The notes under the pieces are model-generated. The model saw only the letters and a program-made list of their open reading frames with translations. It was not told where the DNA came from and made no database searches. Positions 37,144 to 48,990 of a stretch of DNA of 64,000 nt are shown piece by piece; the stretch's first letter is position 1, and the number at the start of each line of letters is the position of its first letter. The DNA comes from Prinia subflava (taxonomy: Eukaryota > Chordata > Aves > Passeriformes > Cisticolidae). The stretch lies in assembly GCF_021018805.1 (NCBI RefSeq), contig NC_086283.1, forward strand, positions 15,575,162 through 15,639,161. Direction: 5' to 3'. Both the position numbers and the translations under genes were made by a program.

Positions 37144-40100
37144 TTTTTGAGTGATTTCTCTATAATAGGCAAGTATGGATGTTCTGGAAGAAAACGAGAC
37201 CTATTCCAGCTTGCCTGTCAGCAAAATTGCCTCTGTAAGCAATAAATAGGCTTTGGATCATCTAAGAAATTTACAGGCAAACTCAGGGTGAGGCTAGTTA
37301 TTATTCCTCACTGTACAAATGAAAAATTCTCTAGATGTACAGATTATGCCCACTTTGAGCCTTGGATTTTGACCAAATATATACAGTTTCAGTAGGAAAA
37401 ACCAGTTTTACAAGTGTAGAGCAGACCAAGCACACCTCGTAAGGGCATCCATATACTTTATTTCTAGGAAAAATGCCATTTGTTTAGACTACTCTACTTG
37501 TGCTTTATAGCAAAACCTTCACCTGGTTCCAAGAAGCTTTTGGAGAATAATTCTCATTTGATAGGAGCAGTACAGAGGAGAGAAACTGTCGTTTGCTGGT
37601 TTGAAGAAGTTAATGTTTGTTACCCCATTGCCTTGCAATGGCTTTTAAAATAAAATTAAAACAAGATCTTTGTTTCATTTATGATACCCCACATTTTACT
37701 TCTGCTTGAAGCATAAAGGATTAGAGATAGCACAACATACTGTGGTTTACGGCTCTTCTGTGTCATTTAAGGATTCAGCACATGCTCTTCTCCAGCTCAC
37801 CTTTATTTTATCATAATGTGAGTGTACTGACTGGTAAATTTTTCTTGCCTTCCCTTCCCAAATGCCAAATGTGTAACCTTGAGTTGGCCTCTGCCATATG
37901 CTATTTCTATGCAGATTTCAAATGCAGACTGGAGAATTCTTGTTCTTATTACAATAGGAAGGGAACCATACAGGGATTATGAGCAAGGATCTTGCAAAAT
38001 ACTTGTTACAGAGTCGACGCACCCTGGCATGGTGCACTGCAGGAACTACAGAGATTTGGCACAGAGAATAAACACACTTAAGAAAGAGGCATTGCTTTAC
38101 CTCTGACTCCTACTAATACTCAGAGCAGTGGAGCTCCTGCCCTTTATGCAAGGGAACCTTGTTTTGATCCTCTTTTACTGTCCTCCACATCTCTTGACAA
38201 ACCTGTTTGACCTCAAACCTACAGCGTTTCTCAGAAAGCATTTGCTATTTCTTCCCCAGTTCTCCTCTGGTCATACTCTGCCTGGACAATTTGGAAAGTG
38301 GTCTCACTCAGGATGTAAAAGAGAGGGGAAATCACCTCTCTCCCTTCCTTCACCCCATATTACCCTGGAGCTCTACCTGCCAAGTTTACTGCTAAATGAA
38401 TAATTGGAGATACTTCAACACAGCCTACTTTTACTAACACAGTTTTCATGTAGCTAAATATTTCTAAATCCTCTGCCACGGTGAGTAATGTATCCACCCA
38501 AAGAGGACAAGGGCACATTGCTCTACATCACAAGATGCCACACGAAGGGTAATTAATCTGCAAACTGGCTTGCTGCTGCACCATCCCAAACCAAAAGCTG
38601 CTAATAAGGAGAGCAACAATAAACACTTTATTTTGGCAACAGAAAGGCTAGGAGGAGCATCCATCAAGATGGGATGGCTCATCCTCAAGGATTTCTCTTC
38701 TTTACAAAAAGCCAAACAGCCCAATTTCTGTCGCAAATGCTCACAACAGACGGACCCGCAAAAAACAACATGAAATTTTAGGCAACCAGTAAGAGACTTC
38801 TGAAAAAGCCTTGCTTGTAAAAATGTACCAAGCACCTTGCTTCTGGCTCTGCAGAAGCAGAGGCGTGAGCACTCAGCACCAGTGTCGTGCTTTTGGGGAT
38901 GAAAACCTATAGGGAACACCACTGCCTTGCCCCTGGGCATCAGCGTCTCTGCATCAGCCCAAGGAAACCCAATCAGCAACTTTCACCCACGGTGACTTAA
39001 TTAACAGGCACCCTACAGATTTCTCCAAATCCTCCACACTGACACCCTCCATTACCAAACTCTTTTGATGAAAGTGATTAAAGCTAACAATTATAATTTC
39101 TTTTAGAGATGCCCCTAGAGGCTTGGCGAGGCTCAGACTTCATTGTTCACAGAACACAATGCAAAGAAATCTCTCTCCTGAAGAGCTCATCCTCCACAAA
39201 GACAAGGCAATCAAGGAACAGCAGAAAGAAAGGCAAGGAGACAAAAATTTTTTGCTCAAGACCAAAGAGCAGGCCCCTGACAGAGCTAGAACAAAACCCA
39301 CCTCCTCTGGAGTACCCATGAGGCCATGCTGACTCCCCAGTAATAAGCTGATCAACTAATACTCTTTATTTATCAAGTGTCAAGAGCAGATGAAGTAGTT
39401 CAGTGTTACTTGCTGTTCTGGTTTTGATCATGTCTGTTTGTGGTGGCTCTCCAAGCAAAGCTAACCGTGACAGTGAAAGGGTTACCTCCCTTTCACATTC
39501 CAAAGAGATGCTTCCCATACTTTTTCATGCATATTACTGACAAATCAATGCCCCTCAAATTTTTTATTCTTCCATCAATGCTCTCAACAAAGAGTGATTG
39601 CTCAAGCACCCTTCTGAACCTTGCACTTCCAATTTTTTAAAAATGGTCAATCTCAATATGCATAATTATAATTGCAAATGGATCGTTTCATCTTGCACTG
39701 TTCTGTTTTAATGGGATTATGTACCATCAAATCTCTACAGTAACATTTAAAGTAAAAATGTCCTACGTCATTCATATGTGGTTTAGATATTTAAAACATT
39801 AATATGCAACCTGTGATATTATGAAAGGTTAGATTTCTAACTACCTGGCTCAGTTATGACACCATAAATCTGATGTAGTCTTCACTGATTACTAGAAAAA
39901 TCTTTCCAATGCAGTTTAACTGTAATTTGGTAGAACTTCTTGACATGCAATTCATCAGCAAGAGAGAGGTTCTGTTGTGCTTCAAACAGGGACAGAACAA
40001 AGCACCAGTGTGCAAAATGAGTGAAGCTTTTAGTCTTTGCAAAACAACTTCAGTGCATAAAATATTAAAAGCAATGCTAAACTAATCTCTGGCAAGAAGT

Positions 40101-41058
40101 GCAGGCAATTCACTACAACTTGTATTACAAATGCCTTTGGTTTACCATTTAAAAAACATTAGAGTCTACCATTATGGTTGTGTATCATAGCACTGTACAT
40201 TAACCTCTGTAATTTTCCAACATGGTATATTGCAGTAACACAAATTAAGCTATCTGGCAAAAAAAAAAGCTTTAAAAGATGCAATATTTAAAGAGAGCAG
40301 ACAGGAAAGCTCCTTGCTCCTTCCTGCCGAAGACAGCAAGAGAAAGTCCAGTCCTCTTTTCCTCAAAGCAAATGGTAAAATCCCATTAATTTCCCCTGGA
40401 ACCGACAGATCCGCAGCATCTGGGAAAGGATTCAGTCTAAATACATTGCAGACATAACAGATGAATGATTTGGGGGAAAGGGGTCGCCTGCTCTCATTTT
40501 AACACTTCTGTGTAACAGGAATGGAGCAGGTCATTTCTGTAAGCTTGAAAATGCTTTTGGAGCTTTCAGTAGGATATTCCCTTCAGCTTTTTTTGCCTTC
40601 TGTCTCCATTTTCTTCCTATTCATACACTTAATGGCTTTCAGATCTATTGAGTGTACAAGATGCTTAAAGCCTACATTTGATATTTACTGTCGTAGGACC
40701 CACATGGATGAAATATTGTTCTCCTGAAATTAATAGGAAAACATTTACATTTCACTTATTTTGGAACAATTATATGTTCTCCACTAAAGAAACAAACTGG
40801 AAGCTAAATTTTCACTTGCACATAATATGGACATTTTCATAGAAAGATATCTATTTCAGGTACTGAAAAACAATCATAATGAAATGCTCCTCGTGTTTGC
40901 AAATTATTCTTATTTCCATGCATATTATTTCCATGATGAAATTTATCCACTCAGAAATACGTGTAATAACTAAACCAGAAAGATTTCATTTGGTTTTGTA
41001 ACTGGTTTCAAACATTTATTTTTTTTTCTTGGTGGGTAAAGAGACTTCTAAAAATATG

Positions 41059-41094
41059 AAAAAAAAACAAAAAAAGAAGAAGAAGAAGAAAGAG
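41059..41094. repeat. A-rich tract with (AAG)n
   Basis: A-runs are followed by five GAA/AAG units (41076-41090). It is a simple repeat, and frames crossing it give poly-Lys. Confidence 0.92.
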
Positions 41095-42025
41095 AACACA
41101 GCCCAACACCAAGACAGCAACACTCACCTAGGGTGTGTTGGAGTCCTGCTTCTTCTGTGCAGGATGCAGAACACACACTCCAACCTTGCTGCTTACCCTA
41201 TGAGGCCATGAACTCACTGCTCTCTTTCCTACTACCTGGCTCCCTTCCCTCACTCTCCACTTCTAGCATATCTGAAGCTCCATCCAAACCTAAATGCTCC
41301 TGTTAAATATATTGAGTTTGAGGAGAAAAAGGTCAGCTTCATTTTGTCTCAGCTGGCTCTAGCTCCCAGCTGTCAGGACCAACGGGTGCTGGGTTAAGCA
41401 AGACTTTTTGAGCCTGTCTTTGAAGCAGAGAGCAGCCATTATTTCAAGCTGGCATCCCAGAGATATTTTTTTCCAAGCAACATACTGGTTCCAAGTGGTT
41501 TTTGAAGCAAGCAACCAGGCAGCTATGTGAAACCAAGGATCTGATATTGGAAGTTCCAGAGAGCTCCCTGCAATAGCAAGGCATTTAATGAGAGAGGAGA
41601 GGGGAGCCTGGAGCCCTGCCAGATCTAATCCTGGTTATACATGCCACAGCTGGATTTCTTCAAGTAGGGGCTATTACACTGGCACACTGCTGACCAAAAT
41701 CTTCTGTTTCGTGTAAATTCTCTGCAAAGACCTCAGGAGATAAAACTGATTAATCCTAATTAAAATGAAAATCAAGGAAATGACACAGTCTGTTGAATCT
41801 ACTTGATGAATCAAAAACTTCCCTCATTTCTATGTTAATTGTCTTTTTATAAATGTGCAGCGCTCTCATACGCACAGAATAATGTTTTCATATTTTTCTT
41901 CACTTGGAACATTGCAGGACAGATGTTACAAAGCAACTAGAGAGCCCTTCTGCATTATCAGGCCCCTGCAGAAGTGCCTAGCTGGGTGCTGACTCCTCTC
42001 CCAGACTTCTCATGGCTTAAATTAG

Positions 42026-42037
42026 AAAAAAAAAAAA
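42026..42037. repeat. Poly-A run (A12)
   Basis: A run of A between AAATTAG and TCCCAGC. Simple homopolymer. Confidence 0.9.
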
Positions 42038-42129
42038 TCCCAGCCTGCAGCAGTGCAGACAAGGAAGGTGGGAAAGGACTGGCACCAGGCCGGACACAGC
42101 ACCTTCCAGGATGCTGAAAGGTGCATCAG

Positions 42130-42156
42130 TGCTCAATGCCCCATTAGCATTGAGCA
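42130..42156. repeat. Perfect 10-bp inverted repeat, 7-nt loop
   Basis: TGCTCAATGC (42130-42139) pairs with GCATTGAGCA (42147-42156). A short hairpin with no known role. Confidence 0.85.
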
Positions 42157-45100
42157 GGGAATGTAACATAAGTTAAATTCATCCAACACAAACGCACAGA
42201 GTCCCTTCTCTCCATTTGCACAGGTCTGATAACACCTCCATGAAATGTCGTTACTCGAGTTTTTATCAAAAGCCTACCTGCACATGACACTGTATCACAG
42301 AGAGGACATTTGGGAAAGCAATCAAACTGCAAAGACATTCTTGAAGTGCAGAAATGCAGAACAGACCCTTTCAAGGACAGTTCAACTTCTGATAGGAGTG
42401 ATTTAAAGAGGAATGAGCCGGCACACTGTTAACACCAGCCAATTAGGAGGTGGAATGCATAGAATGGTCTCTATAGTCACGTATGAAACACATTAAAGAG
42501 ATCCACATTCTGTTTGTATCCAGTCAAAATCGCATCTTGCCAAAACTTGTAGCGGGGCAAAACTAACCTAAGTGGTAAAGGCACACTGGACAAAATCCAG
42601 AATCTGCTGCATTACTTGCTTAGACACCATTTATTGTGGTTACATTTTATTATACAGTAGTAAAAAATTACAAGGCAACATCCTGTGTTATTTCCCGCTG
42701 GGATAAATGATACAGATGTACTATTAAACCTCAAAACCAGCACCAGTCTGCCAGGCTACATTCCGTTTGTGTCTTTATAATGTGTCAATAGGCTGACATT
42801 TATGCCTTCTGATAGTAAAGCGAATTATATTATAGACATTTAAATATGCCATAATATGCCTAGCACTGCACAAACTTAGAACTCTTCCCATCTTTACCAA
42901 AACAACATACACAAATCAAAAATCTCACCATACACCAGCATCCAAATCTAGGACCTACTGGTTTCCTTTTTTTCCATGCTAAATTGATTTTTGTATTGCT
43001 GACAGCCCCAGCTGACACTGGGAAGGCACTCATAAAGGTCTGCCACAATCTGCAGCCCAAGGGCATCCCAAACCATGGAAATGCAGCAGAAAGGGATGGT
43101 CCTACAGAGATCTCACTGCAGGGAACACACTGTATGTGAAGGACGACATGATCTAAGCATGGTCAGTGGTGCTGAAGGCTTGAGGGACATCAAGTTCAAT
43201 AACTCCGATTTTAAATGAGCTCTCTCTGCTTAGTCACCACCGGCTCCTTTGAAAAAGCCATCCTAGCAAGAAACCAACACCAAACACTCATAGATTGGCT
43301 ATTAAATGTCCTGCTTGTGAGAAGTGTCGAGACAAAAACATGGACACTAGCATACAATGGATATTTTAGGCCCATCATACTCTTGCATTAATGCCATTCA
43401 CCAAAGTTTGTTAACTTGAAATGAGGCTCTAAGATACGCAGGTGACAAAACCAGACTTGGGAACAAAGAAATTCATCCTTGAGGCTAGATGGTCAAAATT
43501 AAAAATTAAAAAAGTCACTCCATGGCCAAATACAGGGGCTGTCTGGGCTAGAAGTAGATTGGAGTAACTGGAAGTGGTGAATGGGGATGCATAAGCAGCA
43601 AAACATGATGGGTTTGGTCTAAAACCAAGGAAGCTCCAAGGCTGTGGTTCAAGCTTTTTTTGCACACATCAAGTTCCTTAATACTATAAAAGATAAGCAC
43701 ACAAAAGCAAAAGAGGAGTTCAGAAATATGCAGCCTGGAAAGGCATGCTGGAAGGAGGGCTGCATGCTCCAGTTACTATCCCTCCAGCAACTGGCATGTG
43801 AGGATAAGGAAAAGCTGCAAACATACCAACTCCATAGCATTCTGCAGGGATCACATCTTGAAATGATTGTAATTGGAATAAGGGATACTGATGCTTCAGG
43901 GACTTGTTTAAAAAAACGTCCTTAAAAGAAAATTATCATAGAAAACAAGTCAGGGGTATTTTGCCTCTGAGAACATTTAGAGCTTAATGCATTAGAAATG
44001 CAGCTGCATCAGATACTGCACTAGGATTGTCCATGATCAAGCAGCAAGGCAGGAAAATGCCAGGCTGAGCCACTTCATTACAGTGCTTACCATCAAAATG
44101 AGACAGAAAGTGGCTGCTTCTCCACTCTGACAAGTTTTTAATTGCATCTAGAAATTACCTTCTACTTTAAATTTCACTCCAAAATTGTGTCTAATAGAGG
44201 CTGCTCAAGATGAGTTTGTCACACTTCTAAATAATTATTATTAATGTGACAGTAACATCTTTCCCTGGAGTTTACACCACCTAAAGTGTCTTTGAAAAAA
44301 TTTCCTTATCATTAAACTTAGCACCAAATGTGACTGAAATGCAGAATTATTCTGACCTTTTTTAATTCCTAGTGGCTTAGTAGTCACAGTCCTCCTCCAA
44401 AAAGAGGTCCATCACCTTTTCTGTTTTGCTGTCATTAGTGAACCTCTTTTGAAGGACAGAAGAATACCTTCCCATGTCAGAGCACAAAGAACACACAGGC
44501 ACAAACTTAGATGATACTCATAACCAAGACTAAGATTATTAACAGGCTGCATCATCTCAAGACAACACAGTCCAATCTAAAAGTCCCAGGATGACCAGAT
44601 TTTCAAGAGCACCTTCTACAAGCTCATTTGATGAGCTTTGCATTCTGTCAGAGAAAATATCACATGTGAACAAAACAGTGAAGATCACCAGCGTTGCAGT
44701 ACTGGCAAAGCATGGGCCTTGAAAATTCTGCACCACCAGGACCTGAAGCCACCAGAAAAGCAGAGACCCTCATGAGATCAACTATCCAACAATCTGCTAC
44801 ACAAATTCAATGAGAAACCTTCCAGCTCGTGGTGAAGATTTTAAAAAGGAAGGAAAGAAAGGCTCCTTCTGAAGAAGAAAATAATTTTTTTCCCAAGAAG
44901 ATTGGCTCCAAGAAAACTACACAGTCACACCCTGAAAAAATTTCCTTTTGATTTTCTACAGGGCACATCATCCCACAAGTTTTAAAGACCTGTAAATGCG
45001 GCTAATACAGACATTAAAGAATCTCTATAAATGTAAAATAAATAAATGAAATGTAGCATAAAGAAATCCATAAGAGGAAAAATCTTAACCAGTGTCTCCT

Positions 45101-45566
45101 CACAAAGTTATTATGCAATATTAGGATTCAATCACCTTTTTCCTGAGACATGAAAGCTATATAAAGACTGGCATATAAAGACATCTCTGGCTACAGTTGC
45201 TTTGGAACTGACTTCAACCATCTTTGTTTTATTACTTCAGATAACATGATGTCATCAGAAGCCTTTTAATGTCTTTTAAGACTTTTTCCAGTTTTCTTAA
45301 ATTATTAGGTGTGAATATGTGCATGTGTGTGGCATTTCTTTATTCCTGCAGTCATGTGATAAACTGCAGTGCCACAAGATAAATTGCATTCAGTTTACAA
45401 ATTTGACCTCCTCACTTGAACTCTGCCTACTAATCCATTTCAGCTGGGACTATTTCTAATATGCCATACTTCCAAAACAGCTTTCAAACAGCTGTAGGGG
45501 CTTTTTTTCTTAATGTGTGTTTTAAAATGGATTTCACATTAGAAGTGTTTTTCTTCTTTGCACCAG

Positions 45567-45651
45567 AAAGTGGAACAGATTACAAGCAGACGGACCCTGG
45601 CTCCTGGCAGCTCCAGGACTGAGTGTCAGATACATCCCAAGCCAAAGGGGA
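45567..45651 (+). other. Weak candidate exon, 85 bp
   Basis: A strong acceptor, TTTTTCTTCTTTGCACCAG, precedes a segment ending GGGGA before GTAAGAGC, a good donor. Two of three frames are open across it, which gives no frame preference. No peptide family is recognised. It is noted because the acceptor is among the better ones in the window. Confidence 0.15.
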
Positions 45652-46168
45652 GTAAGAGCTGCTCTAGGTGTACAGAAAATCTTTCTGGCATGGGGTGCTT
45701 ATACTTTTAATAGTGTGCCTCCAACAGTATCTGCCACATACCTGCAATCCCATTTAAATCCTCAGGAGTTATCCTCCTGCATCAGCCTGCAACAGTTTCA
45801 ATGAAGGTTTAGACACTCGAGCCTGGCTTTCACATATGTCACCCCATGTCATGCAGGTGAAGCATCACCCTACCATACCAGGCTCTCAATTAAACCAGGT
45901 GCTGTGCTCCTACCTGCTCAACTCCAGGCAAGCAGTTTGGGTAATACTCCATCTCTGCAAAAATTTCTGGAATTTAGAACAAATGCCTCAAGTTATGTGC
46001 TGGGAAGGGGTAACTAATAATCAAACCAATTTGGGGGGGTTTCCCTTTGGAACAAATGAAAGTATTTTAATTGTTGTTAGTTTTCCAGAGGTAGCACAGA
46101 GGTAGCACCAGCTCTCACGAACACACATTTTGTCTCTGTGTTTGAGAAATTCACTGCTTTTCAACGGC

Positions 46169-46200
46169 TTTTTTTTTTCTTTCTTTCTTTTTTTTTTTTT
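46169..46200. repeat. T/C-rich low-complexity tract
   Basis: A T10 run, then repeated CTTT units, then a T13 run. It is a pure pyrimidine tract 32 nt long. Confidence 0.93.
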
Positions 46201-48780
46201 ACTTTCTAAATTTCTTTGCTTGGTTCCATCCTAATTTTTTTTAAAAGGTAAACTATAAAGTTTTGTTTGCAGTTAGTCAGCATAAACAAATCATCTCTCA
46301 ACTATTCACTACAATTTTTCACAGAAAGGACAAGAATAAGTTTTTTAATAACTTGCTTAAATATCCATGACAGAAGAGTCCTACTGCTGCCAAGCTGCCC
46401 CTTGTGTTTCCCACACCTGACCAAACAGCAAAACCTCTGTTTTCTTGGCCTCTCCTTGAATCTCAGACAAGATGGATGCTCAGAGTAGAACTTCTCATTC
46501 AGCTGATGGGTGCATTTCACCAAGCAAAGCAGCCAACTGCACAATTCAGGTATGAACTTATGTCTGCATATGCTCTGAGATACCAGGACCACCAACTCAC
46601 GCTGCTACACCACCCCTAATACAGGGTGGAAACCTCAGCATTACTCCTGCACAAGGAAAACAAGCCAGCCCCCTTCTCAGCTTAAAAAAACTGAGAAGAC
46701 CTAGCAGCCTCCATAAAACAAGTATTGCTGAAAATTTAGGATGTAGTTAAAGGCCTTTGGCAGACTGGGGTCTCGCTGTATTTTTCCAAAAGAGGTTCGA
46801 TAGCATTAGATATATAAACATGACTGGCTTAAGCAATTAGACCTGCATTTGGTATAAACTCTGCAATCAAATATTCATCTCATTTTGCAATGTCATCAGT
46901 AGTCTGACACGAGTAAAAGCAAATTAAAAATGCAGGAAAGTATTCCAGGTAATCATATGCTTTTTTAAGGAGCTAAATTACTTATCTAAATTACAGAGAC
47001 ACACTGAATGGGATGGGTGTGAAAAAAAACCTATTGCAGGAACTGACAGAGACACTGGTTTCGAGTAAATCAAAACTTCTGCAAGATGGTACTTTATAAC
47101 AAAAGCACCAATTAACACTGTGGGGTTTTTTACTCATTCCAAGCCCACATTATAGATACTTTCTACTTCTAGAAAACTGCACTCGGTTGAAGCCAATAGT
47201 AAAAACTTGACTACCTTCTAGGTCAGTTTTGGCTGATATGTGTTCCACAAGCCACATACATTATTGATCCTTTCTGAAATTAAAAAAAAATAAAGGCATT
47301 AAGAAAAAGTGCACTTTTCTTGGGTGGTCCTATAAGGGAGTTCTGTACATGGAAGTCTCAATGGATACCACAGTTTTATTCACAGTTGGCTTGTGTTTAG
47401 AATATATGAAAGCAATAATCAACTCTTAATATGATGAGCACTGCTTAGGATTTCCTTAACATGGAAGAGATGATCTTCCTAATGCTTTGACCTGAAATGA
47501 AGAAAGCAGACCTCCAGTAATTAGAACAAAGAAGTGCTTTAAAATTTCCTTCTTTTTGCATAAACCATTAAAGAGGTCATTTGGTCAAAAAGCCTCAGCA
47601 GCTGAACGCCACAGAGAAATGTGTCTTCTGAATCTCTGCTGAACCTCATAGAGAAACCCCATTCCTGCTGCATTTCTGCTGGTGTTTCTTTATTGATACG
47701 GACAAGTGTAAACAGAGACAGTGTCCAAAACATTTTACCAGAGCAAGAATATTGGTTGAAAAAACATGAAGTGAATGACAACAGGAGACTAGAATTGTTT
47801 AAACAGTATGAAAAACAAAAAAAAAGTGCTAGTCGGTTAGCAGAATGTTGAGGAGCAGTATGCTTTCATTCAGTATTAGATTTATCAGTAAAAACCCTGG
47901 ACAGAAAAACTAAAAACCATTTGGCAGAGTTAGGATTGAATACCACTCTCTTAATTGATGGGAAGTACTGGTGAGACACTAATGACCTAAAAGGAAAGAA
48001 GGATGGACAAATCCATGGCAGCTCCCAGATGTCAATGGCTGCTTCACACCAGATGGCCGGGGGGGCCATGACAGCTGAGGTGAGAAGCGCCCTGAAGGGC
48101 AGGCAGTCTGTACACACACCTGAGCAGCATCACAACTCATGTTCAACATCCTCAAGTTGCAATTTATTAGTTGGCTGGGATCTCCTTGAACACTTATCAG
48201 AGACATTCACACCTATTCCTACATCTGGAACAAGTGACCCCACTAAAGCACATCACATTAGGGCAACAAAAATGATAGCAACTGGTCTGAACTGGGATAC
48301 CAGCAACCCCTGATGGCTGATGTACATTTTTCATGGTCATTCTGAACTGCTCTAAGAGGTCCCAGTGCCTAGAGTGCTAAGCAAACCCTAAGCAGTGGAT
48401 GGTCCCTCAGGACAAATGTGAGAAGCTGCTTCCAGAAGCCGTCTCAGGCCCTTACTCAGTGCTAGCAGCACCAAACTTTCTTGTAAGACCTACCTTCGTG
48501 ACTTCTGGACTGTACTTCAATCATGGCACCAGCAGAGAGAGCATGGCTAAAACTTTGTGCTTCCAGCATTGAACAAAATGTAGTATATAAAGAAGCTGAC
48601 AGGAAGGTGCATTTTTGCTGAGCCGTATCCAATAAATAAATTATAAAGAACTGTAACTGCTAACTATTAAGAGACAGATTTATATGATAGCTAAAGCTTT
48701 CATAGTTGAGGAAGGAATGTCTAATAAAACAGCATAGTTGTGATTTAGTATGGTGTTTAAATTCATCGTTACATATATTT

Positions 48781-48990
48781 TGTATTTCCGACTAGTCTTC
48801 TCTACCGAGTCATATATTGGCTTTGCCTGATATACGTATCCTTTTTTGCATATGTAATGAGCTTATCAGCTTCCAGTAGAAGAGGCAATTTTAGAGCTAT
48901 CTTCTCCCAAGGTTTGCACTTAAATATGCCGGATGACTCATCCGCGGTACTAATAGACACGGTGAATCCAACAAGGTGAAAAATGTTAAA
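48781..48990. promoter_or_regulatory. Candidate enhancer with AP-1 palindrome
   Basis: GGATGACTCATCC (48931-48943) is a perfect palindrome around TGACTCA, the AP-1 (Fos/Jun) site. The surrounding 200 bp also holds TTGCATATGTAATG, an octamer-like POU motif, and CTTATCAG, a GATA core. It keeps CpGs (TTCCGACT, TACCGAGT, ATACGTAT, TCCGCGG, CACGGTG) that are unusual in this AT-rich window. Motif presence is direct; regulatory activity and conservation are inference. A 69-codon minus-strand frame across it is probably incidental. Confidence 0.28.

Larger units (their letters stand above)
36615..45566. other. Unique non-coding DNA, no gene recognised
   Basis: Contains a 16-bp perfect palindrome (37128-37143), an A/AAG tract (41059-41094), an A-run (42026-42037) and a 10-bp inverted repeat (42130-42156). 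A 171-codon minus-strand frame (38464-38979) is the longest outside the LTR, but it has no recognisable domain, splice context or start support. The rest is AT-rich with many short overlapping frames. Confidence 0.6.

Noticed and set aside
38464..38979. 171-codon minus-strand frame
   Set aside because: No recognisable domain, no splice or promoter context, and a length compatible with chance in 64 kb.
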